Source: an uncultured Chlorobiaceae bacterium (GTDB taxonomy: Bacteria > Bacteroidota > Chlorobiia > Chlorobiales > Chlorobiaceae). Taken from it: a stretch of 44,269 nucleotides of DNA. The DNA is taken from NCBI GenBank assembly GCA_903840935.1, contig CAIMHT010000062.1:1-44269 (forward strand). Reading direction: 5' to 3'. Position numbers and translations under genes: made by a program. The notes under the pieces were generated by a model. The model did not search any database and had not been told where the DNA came from. It was given only the letters and a program-made list of their open reading frames with translations. How positions within the stretch are numbered: position 1 is the stretch's first letter; the number at the start of each line of letters is the position of its first letter. Positions 1 to 8,971 of this stretch are shown here, in pieces.

Positions 1-171
1 AATGATATGCTGGTTCTGCCAGGCTGGTTTTGTAAGTCCGGCTATCTCCCACGAAAATCCGGGAGTTCTGCCTGGAAAAATATAGAGGATTACGCCCGAG
101 ATGAGAAGCATAAAAAAAGAGAGAAAAAGCCCGAAGCTTGTAAACACCCGCCAACTGAAAGATTTTTTCAT
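1..171 (-). CDS. N-terminal part of a small membrane protein, DUF4405-like (cut by the window edge)
   Basis: The reverse strand reads an ATG at 171-169 and stays open for 57 codons to the window edge, so the C-terminus is missing. The visible protein starts with a basic MKKSFSWR stretch, followed by a hydrophobic segment at about residues 9-32 and then a polar stretch. That pattern resembles the first membrane helix of DUF4405-type proteins, which often sit near cytochrome or membrane redox components. It lies 143 bases downstream of the next minus-strand membrane gene. The family assignment rests on one helix and a short motif and is tentative. Confidence 0.55.
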   Translation of the reverse strand, partial: MKKSFSWRVFTSFGLFLSFFMLLISGVILYIFPGRTPGFSWEIAGLTKPAWQNQHII

Positions 172-314
172 AATGCGTCGCTTTGAAATCCGTTATTGAT
201 GACCTGTCATAACGTCAGACGCTCTTTCTTCCGATTTCCGGCGGTTCGATATGAAAAGCAGATTTGGGGGATTTAAGGGGATTGCAGGATGGTGCAGGAA
301 TTTCGCCCCTAAAG

Positions 315-842
315 TCAGTTTTGTGCGTTTGTTTGTCTTGCCTCTTTTTTCGTTCTCCAGGGTTTGAGGATGGAGATAAAGACGGTGATCATCAATATCA
401 GTACCTGAAGGGTCCCGAATAAGAGGTTCATCGTCTGGTTGTAGAGGTAGGCGGAGTTGCCCAGCGATGCCATGCCGAGTTTTCCGGAAATTTCCATCAT
501 TGCGGCTTCCCAGGGGCCAAGAAAAAAGGTGCCAAACACAATGGCTGAGATGGTCACTATCCATTTGACGGTGAGCCAGTTGTGTTTGAAGAAGCCCCAG
601 TTACTGAACAGTGAGTAGGCGAGTCCGGTAAGCAGGCATCCAATGGCACCGGGAACGACGACAATCGACATGTCAACATGATGAAGGCTCTGGTTTATTC
701 CGTATAAGACCGCTCCATCGGTAACCTGTTGTTTCAGGAAATAGAGAGATATCAGCGATACGGCACCCCCTATCCAGCAGGAAACCGCAAGCAGGTGAAA
801 CCCTTTCAGCCATTGTAACCCTTTCGCTTTAAGTTTTGGCAT
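315..842 (-). CDS. Integral membrane protein, DUF2269-like
   Basis: The 175-residue protein has about four hydrophobic segments, roughly residues 15-35, 55-78, 90-110 and 135-160, with a conserved-looking HLLAVSCWIGG in the first helix and a HHVDMS loop before the second. This layout resembles DUF2269-type predicted membrane proteins of unknown function. The C-terminus is short and basic, probably cytoplasmic. The neighbouring truncated gene at the window edge is also a small membrane protein on the same strand, so the two may form a pair. No catalytic motif is recognised and function is unknown. A 150-base gap separates it from recN upstream on the same strand. Confidence 0.6.
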   Translation of the reverse strand: MPKLKAKGLQWLKGFHLLAVSCWIGGAVSLISLYFLKQQVTDGAVLYGINQSLHHVDMSIVVVPGAIGCLLTGLAYSLFSNWGFFKHNWLTVKWIVTISAIVFGTFFLGPWEAAMMEISGKLGMASLGNSAYLYNQTMNLLFGTLQVLILMITVFISILKPWRTKKEARQTNAQN

Positions 843-992
843 CGGTGTATCTCCGTTCTGTTCTTGAGTTTTTTTGCAAGATAGAAAAAATGGATGAGCC
901 TTGCACGTCGGTGCGTTTTTCGTTCGGTTGCCAACCTGGTTATCCCAAAGGCCTCGATGTTTATAAAACCGAAGAGTGGTTAGTGTGGCGCT

Positions 993-2696
993 TCAGTTCG
1001 CAGCACTGGCAACCAGTTCGGCGGCGTGGCTTAGTGACGAGGGGGAGATGCTTTTGCCGCTGATGAGCTGGGCGATGGCTTGCAGGCGGCTCTCGTGGTC
1101 AAGAATGGTTACCTCCGTTACGGTTCGCTCATCCTGAACAGATTTTTGTACCTGGAGGTGCCGATCGGCCATGGCGGCAATTTGCGGCAGGTGGGTGATG
1201 GCGATGATCTGGTGCATGCGTGAAAGGCTTTTAAGGCTTTTTCCGACAGCCTCTGCCACCCGGCCGCTGATGCCGGTATCAATTTCGTCAAAAATGAGGA
1301 TCGGCAGTTTTGCCGACTCGGCCAGTGCGCTTTTCATGGCGAGCATCACCCTTGAAATTTCTCCACCTGAAGCTACTTTGACGAGATGTTTTGGTTTTTC
1401 TCCGGGGTTGGCGGAAATCAGAAACTCAATCCGGTCGCAGCCGTTCGGCAAGGCGGCATAAGTTTTTCTTTCGATAGAGATCTCTCCGTCACTTTGTTCC
1501 TCACGGCTCATGTTGACGATGAAGGTAGCGTTTGGTATACCGAGATGGGCAAGATGACCCTGAATGACGCCCTCAAGACGGCGTGCGGCCTCAAGGCGCT
1601 TGCCGGAGAGTTGTGCTGCATGGAGTGAGAGTTTCGTTTTCTGCGAGGTTTTTTTCTGCTCAATGCGTGCAACCTCCTCTTCAAGATTCTCTTCAAGGGC
1701 AACTCTTGTTTCGAGCTCGTTGCGCAAGGCTATCAGTTCCGGAAGCGAACGGCCATATTTTTTTGCGATGCGCTGAAGCAGGAGCTGGCGTTCACGCAGT
1801 GAGTCGAGCCTGACGGGATTAAAATCAATATCTGAAGAATAGCTTCGGTTGAAGCGGGCAAGTTCATCGACAATGCTTTTTGCGGTTCGAGTTTCCTCAA
1901 GGTGCATGGCAAACCGTTTGTCAATGCCTGCAAGCTTTTCGAGTGTATGGAGTGCTGTGCTGATGGAGGTGTATACCGAGTGCTCGTTGTTATAAAGTAG
2001 CTCGCTGAGCGCGGTGCTGAGGGTAAAAAGGGTTTCGGCGTTTTCAAGCAGCGTTATCTCGGTTTCGTTCGACTCCTCTTCGCCGCTTTTAAGGTCAAGG
2101 GCGCTCAGTTCGTTGAGCTGAAAATCGAGGATCTCTTTTTTGTCGAGGATTTCAGCGGCCTCTTTTTTCAACTGGTTCAACTGCTGCTGAAGATGCTGAA
2201 GCTCTGAGCGGGAGGCTCTGTAGGCATCCACTTCCGGGTTGGTTCCACCGTACTCATCCAGCAGGGTTTCGTGTGTGTCGGCACGCAGTAGCAACTGGTG
2301 CTCGTGCTGGCCGTGCAGGTCAATCAGCAGCTCTCCAACCTGTTTGAGGAGCGCAACGGTGCAGGGCGTGTCGTTGATAAAGCAGCGCGATTGACCTCCC
2401 GAGGAGAGCTCCCTGCGGAGTATGAGTTCCGGTGCCAGCTCAATATCTGCCGCCGAGAGCAGTGTGTCGATCTTTTCAGGATCAACATTTTTCAGGACAG
2501 CCTCAATGACTGCCTTGTTTGTGCCTGAGCGCACCAGATCGCTGCTTGCCCGCTCACCCAGCACAAGACTCAGTGCTCCGACAAGAATGGATTTGCCTGC
2601 GCCGGTCTCTCCGGTGATGATGGTCAATTGAGGGCTGAACTCAACCGAAAGCTCCTGGATCAGGGCAAAATTCTTGATGTAGAGGCTGAAAAGCAT
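993..2696 (-). CDS. recN: DNA repair protein RecN (SMC-like ATPase)
   Basis: RecN is a cytoplasmic SMC-like ATPase acting in recombinational double-strand break repair. At 567 residues it has the expected length. The N-terminus carries the Walker A GETGAGKS at residues 29-36. A long charged, coiled-coil-prone middle (about 150-370) follows. The C-terminal half holds the signature VASGGEISRVMLAMK and the Walker B with D-loop region ILIFDEIDTGISG, then the ITHLPQIAAMADRH motif with the conserved His. All ATP-site elements are present, so it should be functional. The gene starts 18 bases after the tatA stop on the same strand, suggesting a shared transcript. Confidence 0.95.
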   Translation of the reverse strand: MLFSLYIKNFALIQELSVEFSPQLTIITGETGAGKSILVGALSLVLGERASSDLVRSGTNKAVIEAVLKNVDPEKIDTLLSAADIELAPELILRRELSSGGQSRCFINDTPCTVALLKQVGELLIDLHGQHEHQLLLRADTHETLLDEYGGTNPEVDAYRASRSELQHLQQQLNQLKKEAAEILDKKEILDFQLNELSALDLKSGEEESNETEITLLENAETLFTLSTALSELLYNNEHSVYTSISTALHTLEKLAGIDKRFAMHLEETRTAKSIVDELARFNRSYSSDIDFNPVRLDSLRERQLLLQRIAKKYGRSLPELIALRNELETRVALEENLEEEVARIEQKKTSQKTKLSLHAAQLSGKRLEAARRLEGVIQGHLAHLGIPNATFIVNMSREEQSDGEISIERKTYAALPNGCDRIEFLISANPGEKPKHLVKVASGGEISRVMLAMKSALAESAKLPILIFDEIDTGISGRVAEAVGKSLKSLSRMHQIIAITHLPQIAAMADRHLQVQKSVQDERTVTEVTILDHESRLQAIAQLISGKSISPSSLSHAAELVASAAN

Positions 2697-2714
2697 GGCC
2701 GGTTATCGCACACT

Positions 2715-2924
2715 TTAGCTTTGGGTTGAAGAGGGCGACTTCTCCTTTTTTGGCGTTTCTTCTGCCGCCGATTTAAATTCGTCCTCGATCTCGTTCTGGG
2801 ACTTTTTGAACTCCTTAATTCCTTTTCCAAGACCTCTTGCAAGCTCCGGAAGCTTTTTTGAGCCGAACAACAGCAGAATGATCAACAGAATAAGGATAAG
2901 TTCCTGTCCACCTAAACCAAACAT
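2715..2924 (-). CDS. tatA: Sec-independent (twin-arginine) translocase protein TatA
   Basis: TatA forms the pore-like oligomer that moves folded proteins with twin-arginine signals across the inner membrane. The 69-residue protein has a short N-terminus, one hydrophobic helix (about residues 8-21), the FGSKKLPELARGLGKG hinge and amphipathic helix, and a charged Lys/Glu-rich tail, all typical of TatA. A longer frame runs upstream to 2975, but the ATG at 2924 is preceded by GGAGGA at good spacing and begins with the family MFGLGG, so 2924 is chosen. No tatC lies nearby. It sits between psd and recN on the same strand. Confidence 0.93.
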   Translation of the reverse strand: MFGLGGQELILILLIILLLFGSKKLPELARGLGKGIKEFKKSQNEIEDEFKSAAEETPKKEKSPSSTQS

Positions 2925-3035
2925 CGGGGGTTCCTCCACTGAATTTTCATTCATCAAAACAGTATCTATTGCCAATTATATAAGCAATATGCTCTCCTAA
3001 ACCAACTCTTTTCAAAGGAACCGCGCTCTCTTTGC

Positions 3036-3674
3036 TCAATAGCGGGCGAGGATGGTTTCGCCTGCGCGGGTTTTTTGGCTTGGCTCTACCAGTACGGTTG
3101 CTGACGGGGGCAGGATGAGGTCAACCCTTGAGCCAAACTTGATCATGCCAAACCGTTTGCCGATGGTGACGTTTTCACCCTTTTGCAGTTGACAGACAAT
3201 TCTTCTCGCCAGAAAACCCGATACCTGGCTGAAGCGCACCTCGATTTCACTATTGTTGATGGCGATCTCCATTCTTTCATTGCTCTCCATGCTTTTGGGG
3301 TCAAAGGCCATGAGGAACTGACCAGTGCGGTAGCGAAGGTGGGTCACTTTGCCGCTGAGCGGTATGCGGTTGACGTGAACGTTGAAGGGCGACATAAAGA
3401 TACTGACCAGCGTTGAGGCTTTGCCGGAACTGTTTTCGGCCTGTTTTTCGACAAGCAGGATCTTGCCATCGGCCGGAGCCAGAATAATCCTCTTTTCATC
3501 GGGGGCTGTTCGTTTCGGGTCGCGGAAAAAATAGAGGGTGAAGAAGAGCAGGGCGGCGGCCAGGAGGAGCAGCGCTATTTCAGCTCCGAAAGGAAAAATC
3601 ATTGCAGCAGCACTGACGCCCATGCAGAGAAGAAGCACTTTTATCATGGTGCTGTAGCCGTAGGAAGTAAACAT
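3036..3674 (-). CDS. psd: Phosphatidylserine decarboxylase proenzyme (short type)
   Basis: This enzyme decarboxylates phosphatidylserine to phosphatidylethanolamine at the inner membrane. The protein from the chosen ATG has 212 residues, the usual size of the short archaeal-type form. Two hydrophobic stretches at about residues 9-50 give the membrane anchor. The core motif SIFMSPFNVHVNRIP is present, and the C-terminal KFGSRVD holds the Gly181-Ser182 bond expected to self-cleave and yield the pyruvoyl group. The frame is open upstream to 3779, but that extension is Lys/Asn-rich and unlike the family, so 3674 (MFTSYGYST) is preferred. No strong ribosome site is seen. The divergent tilS starts 225 bases away. 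Confidence 0.9.
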   Translation of the reverse strand: MFTSYGYSTMIKVLLLCMGVSAAAMIFPFGAEIALLLLAAALLFFTLYFFRDPKRTAPDEKRIILAPADGKILLVEKQAENSSGKASTLVSIFMSPFNVHVNRIPLSGKVTHLRYRTGQFLMAFDPKSMESNERMEIAINNSEIEVRFSQVSGFLARRIVCQLQKGENVTIGKRFGMIKFGSRVDLILPPSATVLVEPSQKTRAGETILARY

Positions 3675-3899
3675 CTTATTTCGTCTCTTGCCGGTTATTT
3701 TATGATAAGCTCCCTTATGATAATTATTTATCTTAAACTTGAAATAAAGCGTGCAGTTTTTTAGCGTTTTATTTTGCAATTCTCCTGCAGGAACGCTCTT
3801 TTTGGATGTTTTATTTCCGGCAGGAAAGAATCTTGAGGAAAGAAGGAAGAATAAAAAAACAACGGTGGGGTTACTTGCGTTGAAACGGGATTAAGGGAT

Positions 3900-4883
3900 T
3901 TGAAACGGGTGAATGCGTTAGAAAAAAAATTTCTCGGCCATCTCAGAACAAGGCGGTTGGTTGAAGATGGGGAGAGAGTTCTTGTTGCTCTTTCCGGAGG
4001 GCCGGATTCGATGGCCATGCTCTCACTTTTCTGTGCCGCAAAGCCTCTTCTGCATACGGAACTTGCGGTTGCTCACTGCAATTTTCAGCTTCGTGGTGCC
4101 GAGAGTGATCGGGATGAATCGTTTGTGCGCGATCACTGCCAGTTGCTTGGCCTGGAGTGTTTTGTCGACCGCTTTGATACCTTGCGTTTTTCCGGGGAGT
4201 GGAAAAAATCGGTCGAGGAGACGGCACGGATATTGCGTTATACTTTTTTTGAGCAGATGATGGAGCAAAAGGGATTTACAAAAATTGCAACAGGCCATCA
4301 TGTCAACGATAATGCCGAGACTATTCTTTTCAACCTTTTCAGGGGGGTCTCCATACCCGGACTGAGGGGAATCAGGGCGCGCAACGGTAAAATCATTCGT
4401 CCCATGCTTTTGTTTCATAAAGCCGATATTGTTGCCTATCTGAATGAGAAGGGGATTGCGAGCCGGAGTGATTCGAGCAATTTTGCCATTGACTATGACC
4501 GCAATTTTATCAGGAACCGGGTAATTCCGCTGATTGAGGAGCGGTTTGCCCATAAATTGATGCCGTCGCTCCAGAGAGTGTCGGAGCAGGCAGGGGAGCT
4601 CGAAGAATTTCTTGAGCTTTATTTTGAAAATCTTTGTGAACGGGAGCCGGGCCTCTCGGTGGCTGATGGGAGGCTTGACGTCAAGGCTCTGAAGGAGCTT
4701 ACCGTTTTTGAGCAGAAGGAGCTTTTCAAGAGGGCTTTACGTGATATGGATGCACCGGTAGATGGTCAAACGCTTCAGAAACTGGTCGATCTTCTTGGTA
4801 GTCAGCCCGGCAAAATGGTCATGGCTGGCGGGCTGTTGCGGGTGCTCTGGAAGGAGGGGAAGCTCTTTTTTCTGCGTGACTGA
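3900..4883 (+). CDS. tilS: tRNA(Ile)-lysidine synthase
   Basis: TilS converts C34 of the CAU-anticodon isoleucine tRNA to lysidine, so that it reads AUA and is charged with Ile. The N-terminal PP-loop ATPase motif SGGPDSM lies at about residues 33-39. It is followed by AHCNFQLRGAESDRDE and TGHHVNDNAETILFNLFRG, all characteristic of the family. At 327 residues it is a short form with a reduced C-terminal region, as in Aquifex, compared with about 430 in E. coli. The start is uncertain: TTG at 3900 sits only 2-3 bases after AAGGG, while GTG at 3909 has more normal spacing to the same site. It is divergent from psd. Confidence 0.92.
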   Translation: MKRVNALEKKFLGHLRTRRLVEDGERVLVALSGGPDSMAMLSLFCAAKPLLHTELAVAHCNFQLRGAESDRDESFVRDHCQLLGLECFVDRFDTLRFSGEWKKSVEETARILRYTFFEQMMEQKGFTKIATGHHVNDNAETILFNLFRGVSIPGLRGIRARNGKIIRPMLLFHKADIVAYLNEKGIASRSDSSNFAIDYDRNFIRNRVIPLIEERFAHKLMPSLQRVSEQAGELEEFLELYFENLCEREPGLSVADGRLDVKALKELTVFEQKELFKRALRDMDAPVDGQTLQKLVDLLGSQPGKMVMAGGLLRVLWKEGKLFFLRD

Positions 4884-4905
4884 GAGGCGCTTTAACCCGG
4901 GCTGT

Positions 4906-4942
4906 AGAGGCACTCTGCCCATCCATGATGGGTGTGGCCTCT
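4906..4942. terminator. Hairpin between convergent tilS and the 4964-6007 gene
   Basis: An outer stem AGAGGC (4906-4911) pairs with GCCTCT (4937-4942), and an inner stem CCCATC (4918-4923) pairs with GATGGG (4927-4932) around a 3-base loop. It lies in the short gap between two convergent stop codons, where a two-way terminator would be expected. No T-tract follows directly on either strand, so a role in transcript-end stability is as likely as intrinsic termination. Confidence 0.4.
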
Positions 4943-4963
4943 CTGGATCGTTCGACATCAGTG

Positions 4964-6007
4964 CTACTTTTTTTGTTTTGCAGCCTGAAAAAAGTCGAGG
5001 GGAAGGTTGGCGTGAATGATTACTGATTCAAGATTTTGCTGGATTTCGATTTTTTTGAGCAGTTGTCTTGCCGGTTCGCTTGTTCTTGTGCCGGAGAGTT
5101 CTGAAAGCCTGACAGCGCCCCAGAGGAATGTTGATGCAAAATATGCTGCTTTGGGGGAGTTATAGACCCACTCACTTTGGGCCTCAATTCCGTCGTTGAA
5201 TGTTACGGAGAGGGCAAGGTGCTGGATGCGGTTAAGGTTTCCGAGGGTTTTCATATCCCGGTTTGTCGAGGTAAGGCTTTGCAGTGCTCCGGAGGTCCAT
5301 GCGGAGGACGGAAGGGCAAACCAGAGGTGCGATTTATAGACGGCTTTGTTGATAAGCCGAGCGGTGAGCGAATCCCTCAGATAAAAACTGCCGACCGGGA
5401 CAAGGAAACCTTCGAGCATTTTTCGGTTGTTTGTTACGGCAATCTGCCTCGCTCCGAGCGGACAAATCCAGAGTGTGCTGTCGAGTGCATAACATGGGTA
5501 GCCGCCGATTTGCTCAACCGTGGTACTATGGGTTTTGAGAAATGATTCCGGAAGTTTTTTTGAGAATGGTCCCCAGGCGATACCCAGAAAGTTCTGCTCT
5601 TTGTACCCGTGGCGCTTGAACGTGACCAACAGGGTGTCGATGTCCTGAGAGGGGTTGATTTTTGCCGCTTTCATGAGCGAATCGAGTCGCTCTTGCGGCT
5701 TGAAGAGCGGCGTATGCTTCAGTGAGTCAGGAATGATCTCTTTCCAGAACCGGCTTTCACGGATATCTTTAAGGCCTGCATAGATCAGTGCATCAGATTT
5801 CCCGGGAATGCGGTCAATAATCGCTCGAAGTTCCAGGCTTAAGGGCTTGGGCTGAAGGCGGGGTTTTTGCCAGTTGATCCAGAGGACAACCAAGAGAAAG
5901 CATACGGTACCAATAACGCTCATGGAGAGAAGGAGTCCGGCACCTTTTTTCAGGGAGCGTTTTTCTGGTGTTGCGGGTGTTGCTTCAGGCAGGGCGTTCT
6001 GCGACAT
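4964..6007 (-). CDS. Membrane-anchored protein of unknown function
   Basis: I do not recognise this 347-residue protein. Residues 1-22 are polar, a single strong hydrophobic segment follows at about 23-45 (LLLSMSVIGTVCFLLVVLW), and about 300 residues of soluble domain follow, so it is probably a periplasm-facing protein held by one N-terminal helix. The soluble part mixes alternating hydrophobic stretches, which suggests beta strands, and has only two cysteines (in GGYPCYALDS and LWICPLG). No signal-peptidase site or catalytic motif is evident. It starts 12 bases after the rnhA stop and is likely co-transcribed with it. It may be restricted to green sulfur bacteria, but I cannot test that here. 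Confidence 0.75.
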   Translation of the reverse strand: MSQNALPEATPATPEKRSLKKGAGLLLSMSVIGTVCFLLVVLWINWQKPRLQPKPLSLELRAIIDRIPGKSDALIYAGLKDIRESRFWKEIIPDSLKHTPLFKPQERLDSLMKAAKINPSQDIDTLLVTFKRHGYKEQNFLGIAWGPFSKKLPESFLKTHSTTVEQIGGYPCYALDSTLWICPLGARQIAVTNNRKMLEGFLVPVGSFYLRDSLTARLINKAVYKSHLWFALPSSAWTSGALQSLTSTNRDMKTLGNLNRIQHLALSVTFNDGIEAQSEWVYNSPKAAYFASTFLWGAVRLSELSGTRTSEPARQLLKKIEIQQNLESVIIHANLPLDFFQAAKQKK

Positions 6008-6019
6008 AGGCTCAACTGG

Positions 6020-6460
6020 TTATGATTTCCTTTTAATGGCCTCACGGGCCAGTGTGTCGCAGCGGTTGTTGTAGGGGTTGTCGCTGTGGCCCTTTACCTT
6101 GTGGAAGTTGATTGTGTGTAATGTAAGCAACTTCAGGATTTTTTGCCAGAGATCGATATTCTCGACATTTTTTTTTGCGGCAGTCTTCCAGTTATTGGCG
6201 GTCCAGCGTTTCAGCCACCCTTCGTTAATGGCGTTGACCAGGTAACTTGAGTCGCTGTACAAATCGACTTGGCAGGGTTCCTTGAGTGCCAGGAGTGCCT
6301 CGATTGCCGCGCTGAGCTCCATGCGGTTATTGGTCGTGGCTGGTGAGTAGCCCGATATTTCACGGACTGAAGGGCCATACATCAAAAGCGCACCCCATCC
6401 GCCCGGTCCGGGATTGCCGCTGCATGCGCCGTCGGTGTAAATAATGATCTTTTTTTCCAT
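6020..6460 (-). CDS. rnhA: Ribonuclease HI
   Basis: RNase HI cuts the RNA strand of RNA-DNA hybrids such as R-loops and primer remnants. Starting at the ATG at 6460, the catalytic acids fall at Asp10 ([15 protein letters not shown]), Glu48 ([13 protein letters not shown]), Asp70 (LYSDSSYLV) and Asp135 (NNRCDTLA). This nearly matches E. coli numbering and supports that start over the in-frame TTG codons at 6463 and 6466. The conserved His is in KVKGHS. The protein has 146 residues, full length. The rpmB terminator T-tract ends only 12 bases before this ATG, so expression needs read-through or an internal promoter. Confidence 0.95.
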   Translation of the reverse strand: MEKKIIIYTDGACSGNPGPGGWGALLMYGPSVREISGYSPATTNNRMELSAAIEALLALKEPCQVDLYSDSSYLVNAINEGWLKRWTANNWKTAAKKNVENIDLWQKILKLLTLHTINFHKVKGHSDNPYNNRCDTLAREAIKRKS

Positions 6461-6472
6461 CAACAAAAAAAC

Positions 6473-6503
6473 AAAAAAAAGCTCAACCGGTGTATGATTG
6501 AGC
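6473..6503 (-). terminator. Intrinsic terminator of rpmB
   Basis: Reading the minus strand after the rpmB stop, GGCTCAA and its partner TTGAGC (6503-6498 with 6486-6481) form a stem around an 11-base loop, followed directly by eight T residues (6480-6473). This is a standard Rho-independent terminator. It ends 12 bases before the ATG of rnhA, which is unusually close. Confidence 0.8.
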
Positions 6504-6549
6504 CTTTGCCTGATAGTGAAAAATCTTTTTTTCCGCCGTTATCGGGGCC

Positions 6550-6768
6550 TTACTTCAGCAGTTTTGCGAGTGCGGCGGTTCCGGTTTTGGCAATAATTTT
6601 CATCGCTTTTGCTGAAAGCTTGACCTTTGCAAAGCGTTTTTCCTCTTCGATCCAGATTCTCTTTGTGTGGAGGTTTGGCTCAAAACGGGTGCGGACGTGG
6701 TTGTTCGCATGTGATACCGTATTGCCGTATATGGGTCTCTTGCCGGTCAGTAAACAAACTTTAGACAT
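6550..6768 (-). CDS. rpmB: 50S ribosomal protein L28
   Basis: The 72-residue basic protein starts [16 protein letters not shown] and continues with [17 protein letters not shown] and the [22 protein letters not shown] block, which is the L28 pattern across its length. L28 is a small protein of the large ribosomal subunit. Only one N-terminal cysteine is present (Cys5), so this is a zinc-free form. No Shine-Dalgarno site precedes the ATG at 6768. A hairpin with a T-tract follows 46 bases after the stop. rpmG, often its partner in other bacteria, is not adjacent. Confidence 0.96.
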   Translation of the reverse strand: MSKVCLLTGKRPIYGNTVSHANNHVRTRFEPNLHTKRIWIEEEKRFAKVKLSAKAMKIIAKTGTAALAKLLK

Positions 6769-6805
6769 GGTGCAATCAATTGGTGTTAAAAAAACGAACC
6801 GGAAT

Positions 6806-6842
6806 ATAACAATAGTTTTATAAACCGGAAAAGTATTGTTAT
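6806..6842. repeat. AT-rich 9-base inverted repeat between bchG and rpmB
   Basis: ATAACAATA (6806-6814) and TATTGTTAT (6834-6842) are perfect inverted copies about 19 bases apart, with the second touching the bchG stop codon. The repeat lies 38 bases upstream of the rpmB start. Low GC content and the lack of a T-tract argue against a terminator; an operator or chance are both possible. Confidence 0.35.
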
Positions 6843-7840
6843 CAGGGTCGAATGCCGACAGCGCAGACCATCATGGAGAGGACATAGAGCAGTGTACCGA
6901 ACGCATTATACCAGACCGCTTTTTCCCTCGGATTCGCTATAAGAATCTTCTGCATGGGTAGTTGGGCGATGAGCAGTATCAGGGCAATTACCGTTGTCGT
7001 TATGGAGCCTTTGACAATCAGAATAGCGATGGCCGACAGTTGTGCGATATCCATGATGATGGCCGCAAGAATGGCGGCTCTCTTTTCTCCAAGCTGTACA
7101 GGGATTGAGGCAACTTTGCGGATGGTATCGCCAACGACGGATTTGAAGTCGTTCAGCGTCATGATGCCGTGTGCTCCAAGTGAAAAAATAATGGCGAGGG
7201 CGATGGTTTCTCCCGAAGGAACTCCCTGGGTAATGGCAAAACTGCCGGTCAGCCAGGCGACGCCCTCATAAGCAAGCCCGACAATAAGATTGCCGAACCA
7301 GCCGTTTCTTTTCGCCCTGATCGGTGGACCGGAATAGGCATGTGACATGAGCACACCGACAAAAGCAATGACGACCACATAAGGGTGAATGGAGAGTGCG
7401 ACAAGAAATCCTGTAACAATAAGGGCGAACGTAATCAGCCAACTGGCAGATTTTGATATTTTACCTGCCGGAATAGGACGTTCGGGCTCATTGATGGCAT
7501 CAACCTCCCGGTCAAAGTAGTCGTTCATGGTTTGCGACATGGCGCACATAAGCGGTCCGGCAAGAAGGACGCCTCGCAGGAGAATCGACCAGTTGTCGGC
7601 AATATTTTCGCCAGTCGATACGACACCGCACGCAAAGGCCCACATGGGCGGGAACCAGGTTACCGGTTTCATGAGCGGAAGGATGGCCGAGGGCTCAATC
7701 CTGAAACCGGGCTTGTTGACATTCTCAAGCGCCAGTTCAATGATTTTTTGTCTGGAATTGCTCACTCCTGACTGGAGAAGCTTTTCGGCTATGCCTTGAT
7801 GCTTTTCAGGGTTTGGAGTTTCGCGTCCTTTCATGGGCAT
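6842..7840 (-). CDS. bchG: (Bacterio)chlorophyll synthase, UbiA prenyltransferase family
   Basis: This membrane enzyme attaches the isoprenoid tail (geranylgeranyl, phytyl or farnesyl pyrophosphate) to a (bacterio)chlorophyllide, the last step of pigment synthesis. The 332-residue protein has a polar N-terminus of about 50 residues, then [15 protein letters not shown], the diphosphate and magnesium motif [19 protein letters not shown] at about residues 105-125, and about eight further hydrophobic helices. The second Asp-rich segment appears as [10 protein letters not shown]. Green sulfur bacteria carry three paralogues (BchG, ChlG, BchK), and which one this is cannot be settled by eye; BchG is the best guess. 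It follows trpD by 69 bases on the same strand. Confidence 0.82.
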   Translation of the reverse strand: MPMKGRETPNPEKHQGIAEKLLQSGVSNSRQKIIELALENVNKPGFRIEPSAILPLMKPVTWFPPMWAFACGVVSTGENIADNWSILLRGVLLAGPLMCAMSQTMNDYFDREVDAINEPERPIPAGKISKSASWLITFALIVTGFLVALSIHPYVVVIAFVGVLMSHAYSGPPIRAKRNGWFGNLIVGLAYEGVAWLTGSFAITQGVPSGETIALAIIFSLGAHGIMTLNDFKSVVGDTIRKVASIPVQLGEKRAAILAAIIMDIAQLSAIAILIVKGSITTTVIALILLIAQLPMQKILIANPREKAVWYNAFGTLLYVLSMMVCAVGIRP

Positions 7841-7909
7841 AATGTGGTCTCGCTACAGCTTAAAACAAGGCAAGCAGTATACAAGTTTTTTGGCAAAAAT
7901 GGTAAGGAT

Positions 7910-8971
7910 TTAGTTCGTGGCAGGCCGGTACTTCCGGGTGAGTTCAGCGTTAATTTTCAGGATTTCATTAAATTTTTTCTCCGACTGGCCGCTTTCCAGT
8001 GCCTCTCTTGCCATGATGAGGCCATCGTTGATGGTGGCCGCTTTTCCGGATACGTTACAGGCCATGGCGGTGGTGAAGAGTGCGGCATTGATGTGTGCTG
8101 CCGGAGCGCTTCCATCAAGGATCCGGCGGATAATAAGCGCATTATCATCCCGTTCCCCTCCCTGGATTTCCGCAAGGGCATGCCTTTCCAGACCGAACTC
8201 TTCAGGATAAACCGTATATCTTCTGAAACTTCCATTTTCTATTTCGATCAGATGCGTTGGGCCATTGAGGCTCGGTTCGTCAAGTGCTATGCCCTCTTCT
8301 GTCATGGCATGAACAATTATGGTATGACGGGTTCCCGTCTGGAGCAGTACTTCGGTATAGAGCTCCATCAGTTCCCGATTGAAAACACCCACGAGCTGGC
8401 GTTTTGCCCGTGCCGGATTGATCAGAGGCCCGAGCATATTGAATATGGTTCTGATGCCCAGCTCTCGTCGGATATGTGCAACTATTTTCATGGACGGGTG
8501 GTAAAGTGGGGCAAACAAAAAGGCAAATCCTGTCTGCTGAAACAGCTCTTTTGTCGCTTCCGGCGGGAGATCAATGGTGAATCCGAGTGCTTCAAGCACA
8601 TCGGCACTTCCGCAACTGCTGGTTACCGATCGGTTTCCATGTTTGGCAATACTCACTCCTGCACTGTTGGCAATAATTGATGCAGTCGTTGAAATATTGA
8701 AAGTGCCGGCATGGTCTCCGCCGGTACCGCAGGTATCCACAGCATCTTCATCCAGCTCGATAATGTTGGCTTTGGCCATCAGGCCGTAATATGCGCCCGC
8801 AGTTTCCGTTGACGTTGCACCTTTTTTTTGCAGGAGTGCAAGCATGGCTGCAATAACAATCTCGGAAAAAAGGCCATCCATAATGCTGTTCATGCAGAAA
8901 GTCATCTCTTCCTGTGAAAAATTCTCTCCTGCAAGCAGCTTTTGAAGTAACTTTTTTTGTGGCATGAACAT
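7910..8971 (-). CDS. trpD: Anthranilate phosphoribosyltransferase
   Basis: TrpD transfers phosphoribose from PRPP to anthranilate, the second committed step of tryptophan synthesis. The 353-residue protein shows the PRPP-binding [18 protein letters not shown], the [21 protein letters not shown] anthranilate and PRPP region, and [12 protein letters not shown] plus [14 protein letters not shown], all diagnostic. Length is normal. The start could be the ATG at 8971 or 8965; neither has a clear ribosome site. No other trp gene is in the window, so tryptophan genes are scattered. bchG follows on the same strand. Both draw on phosphorylated precursors, but no functional coupling is implied. Confidence 0.95.
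   Translation of the reverse strand: MFMPQKKLLQKLLAGENFSQEEMTFCMNSIMDGLFSEIVIAAMLALLQKKGATSTETAGAYYGLMAKANIIELDEDAVDTCGTGGDHAGTFNISTTASIIANSAGVSIAKHGNRSVTSSCGSADVLEALGFTIDLPPEATKELFQQTGFAFLFAPLYHPSMKIVAHIRRELGIRTIFNMLGPLINPARAKRQLVGVFNRELMELYTEVLLQTGTRHTIIVHAMTEEGIALDEPSLNGPTHLIEIENGSFRRYTVYPEEFGLERHALAEIQGGERDDNALIIRRILDGSAPAAHINAALFTTAMACNVSGKAATINDGLIMAREALESGQSEKKFNEILKINAELTRKYRPATN

Noticed and set aside
4023-4553. Minus-strand frame of 176 codons
   Set aside because: Antisense shadow of tilS, with no protein family character.
7796-8680. Long plus-strand frame (294 codons)
   Set aside because: It lies wholly antisense to trpD and the bchG start, is rich in Cys, His and Phe, and lacks any domain; trpD motifs are on the other strand.
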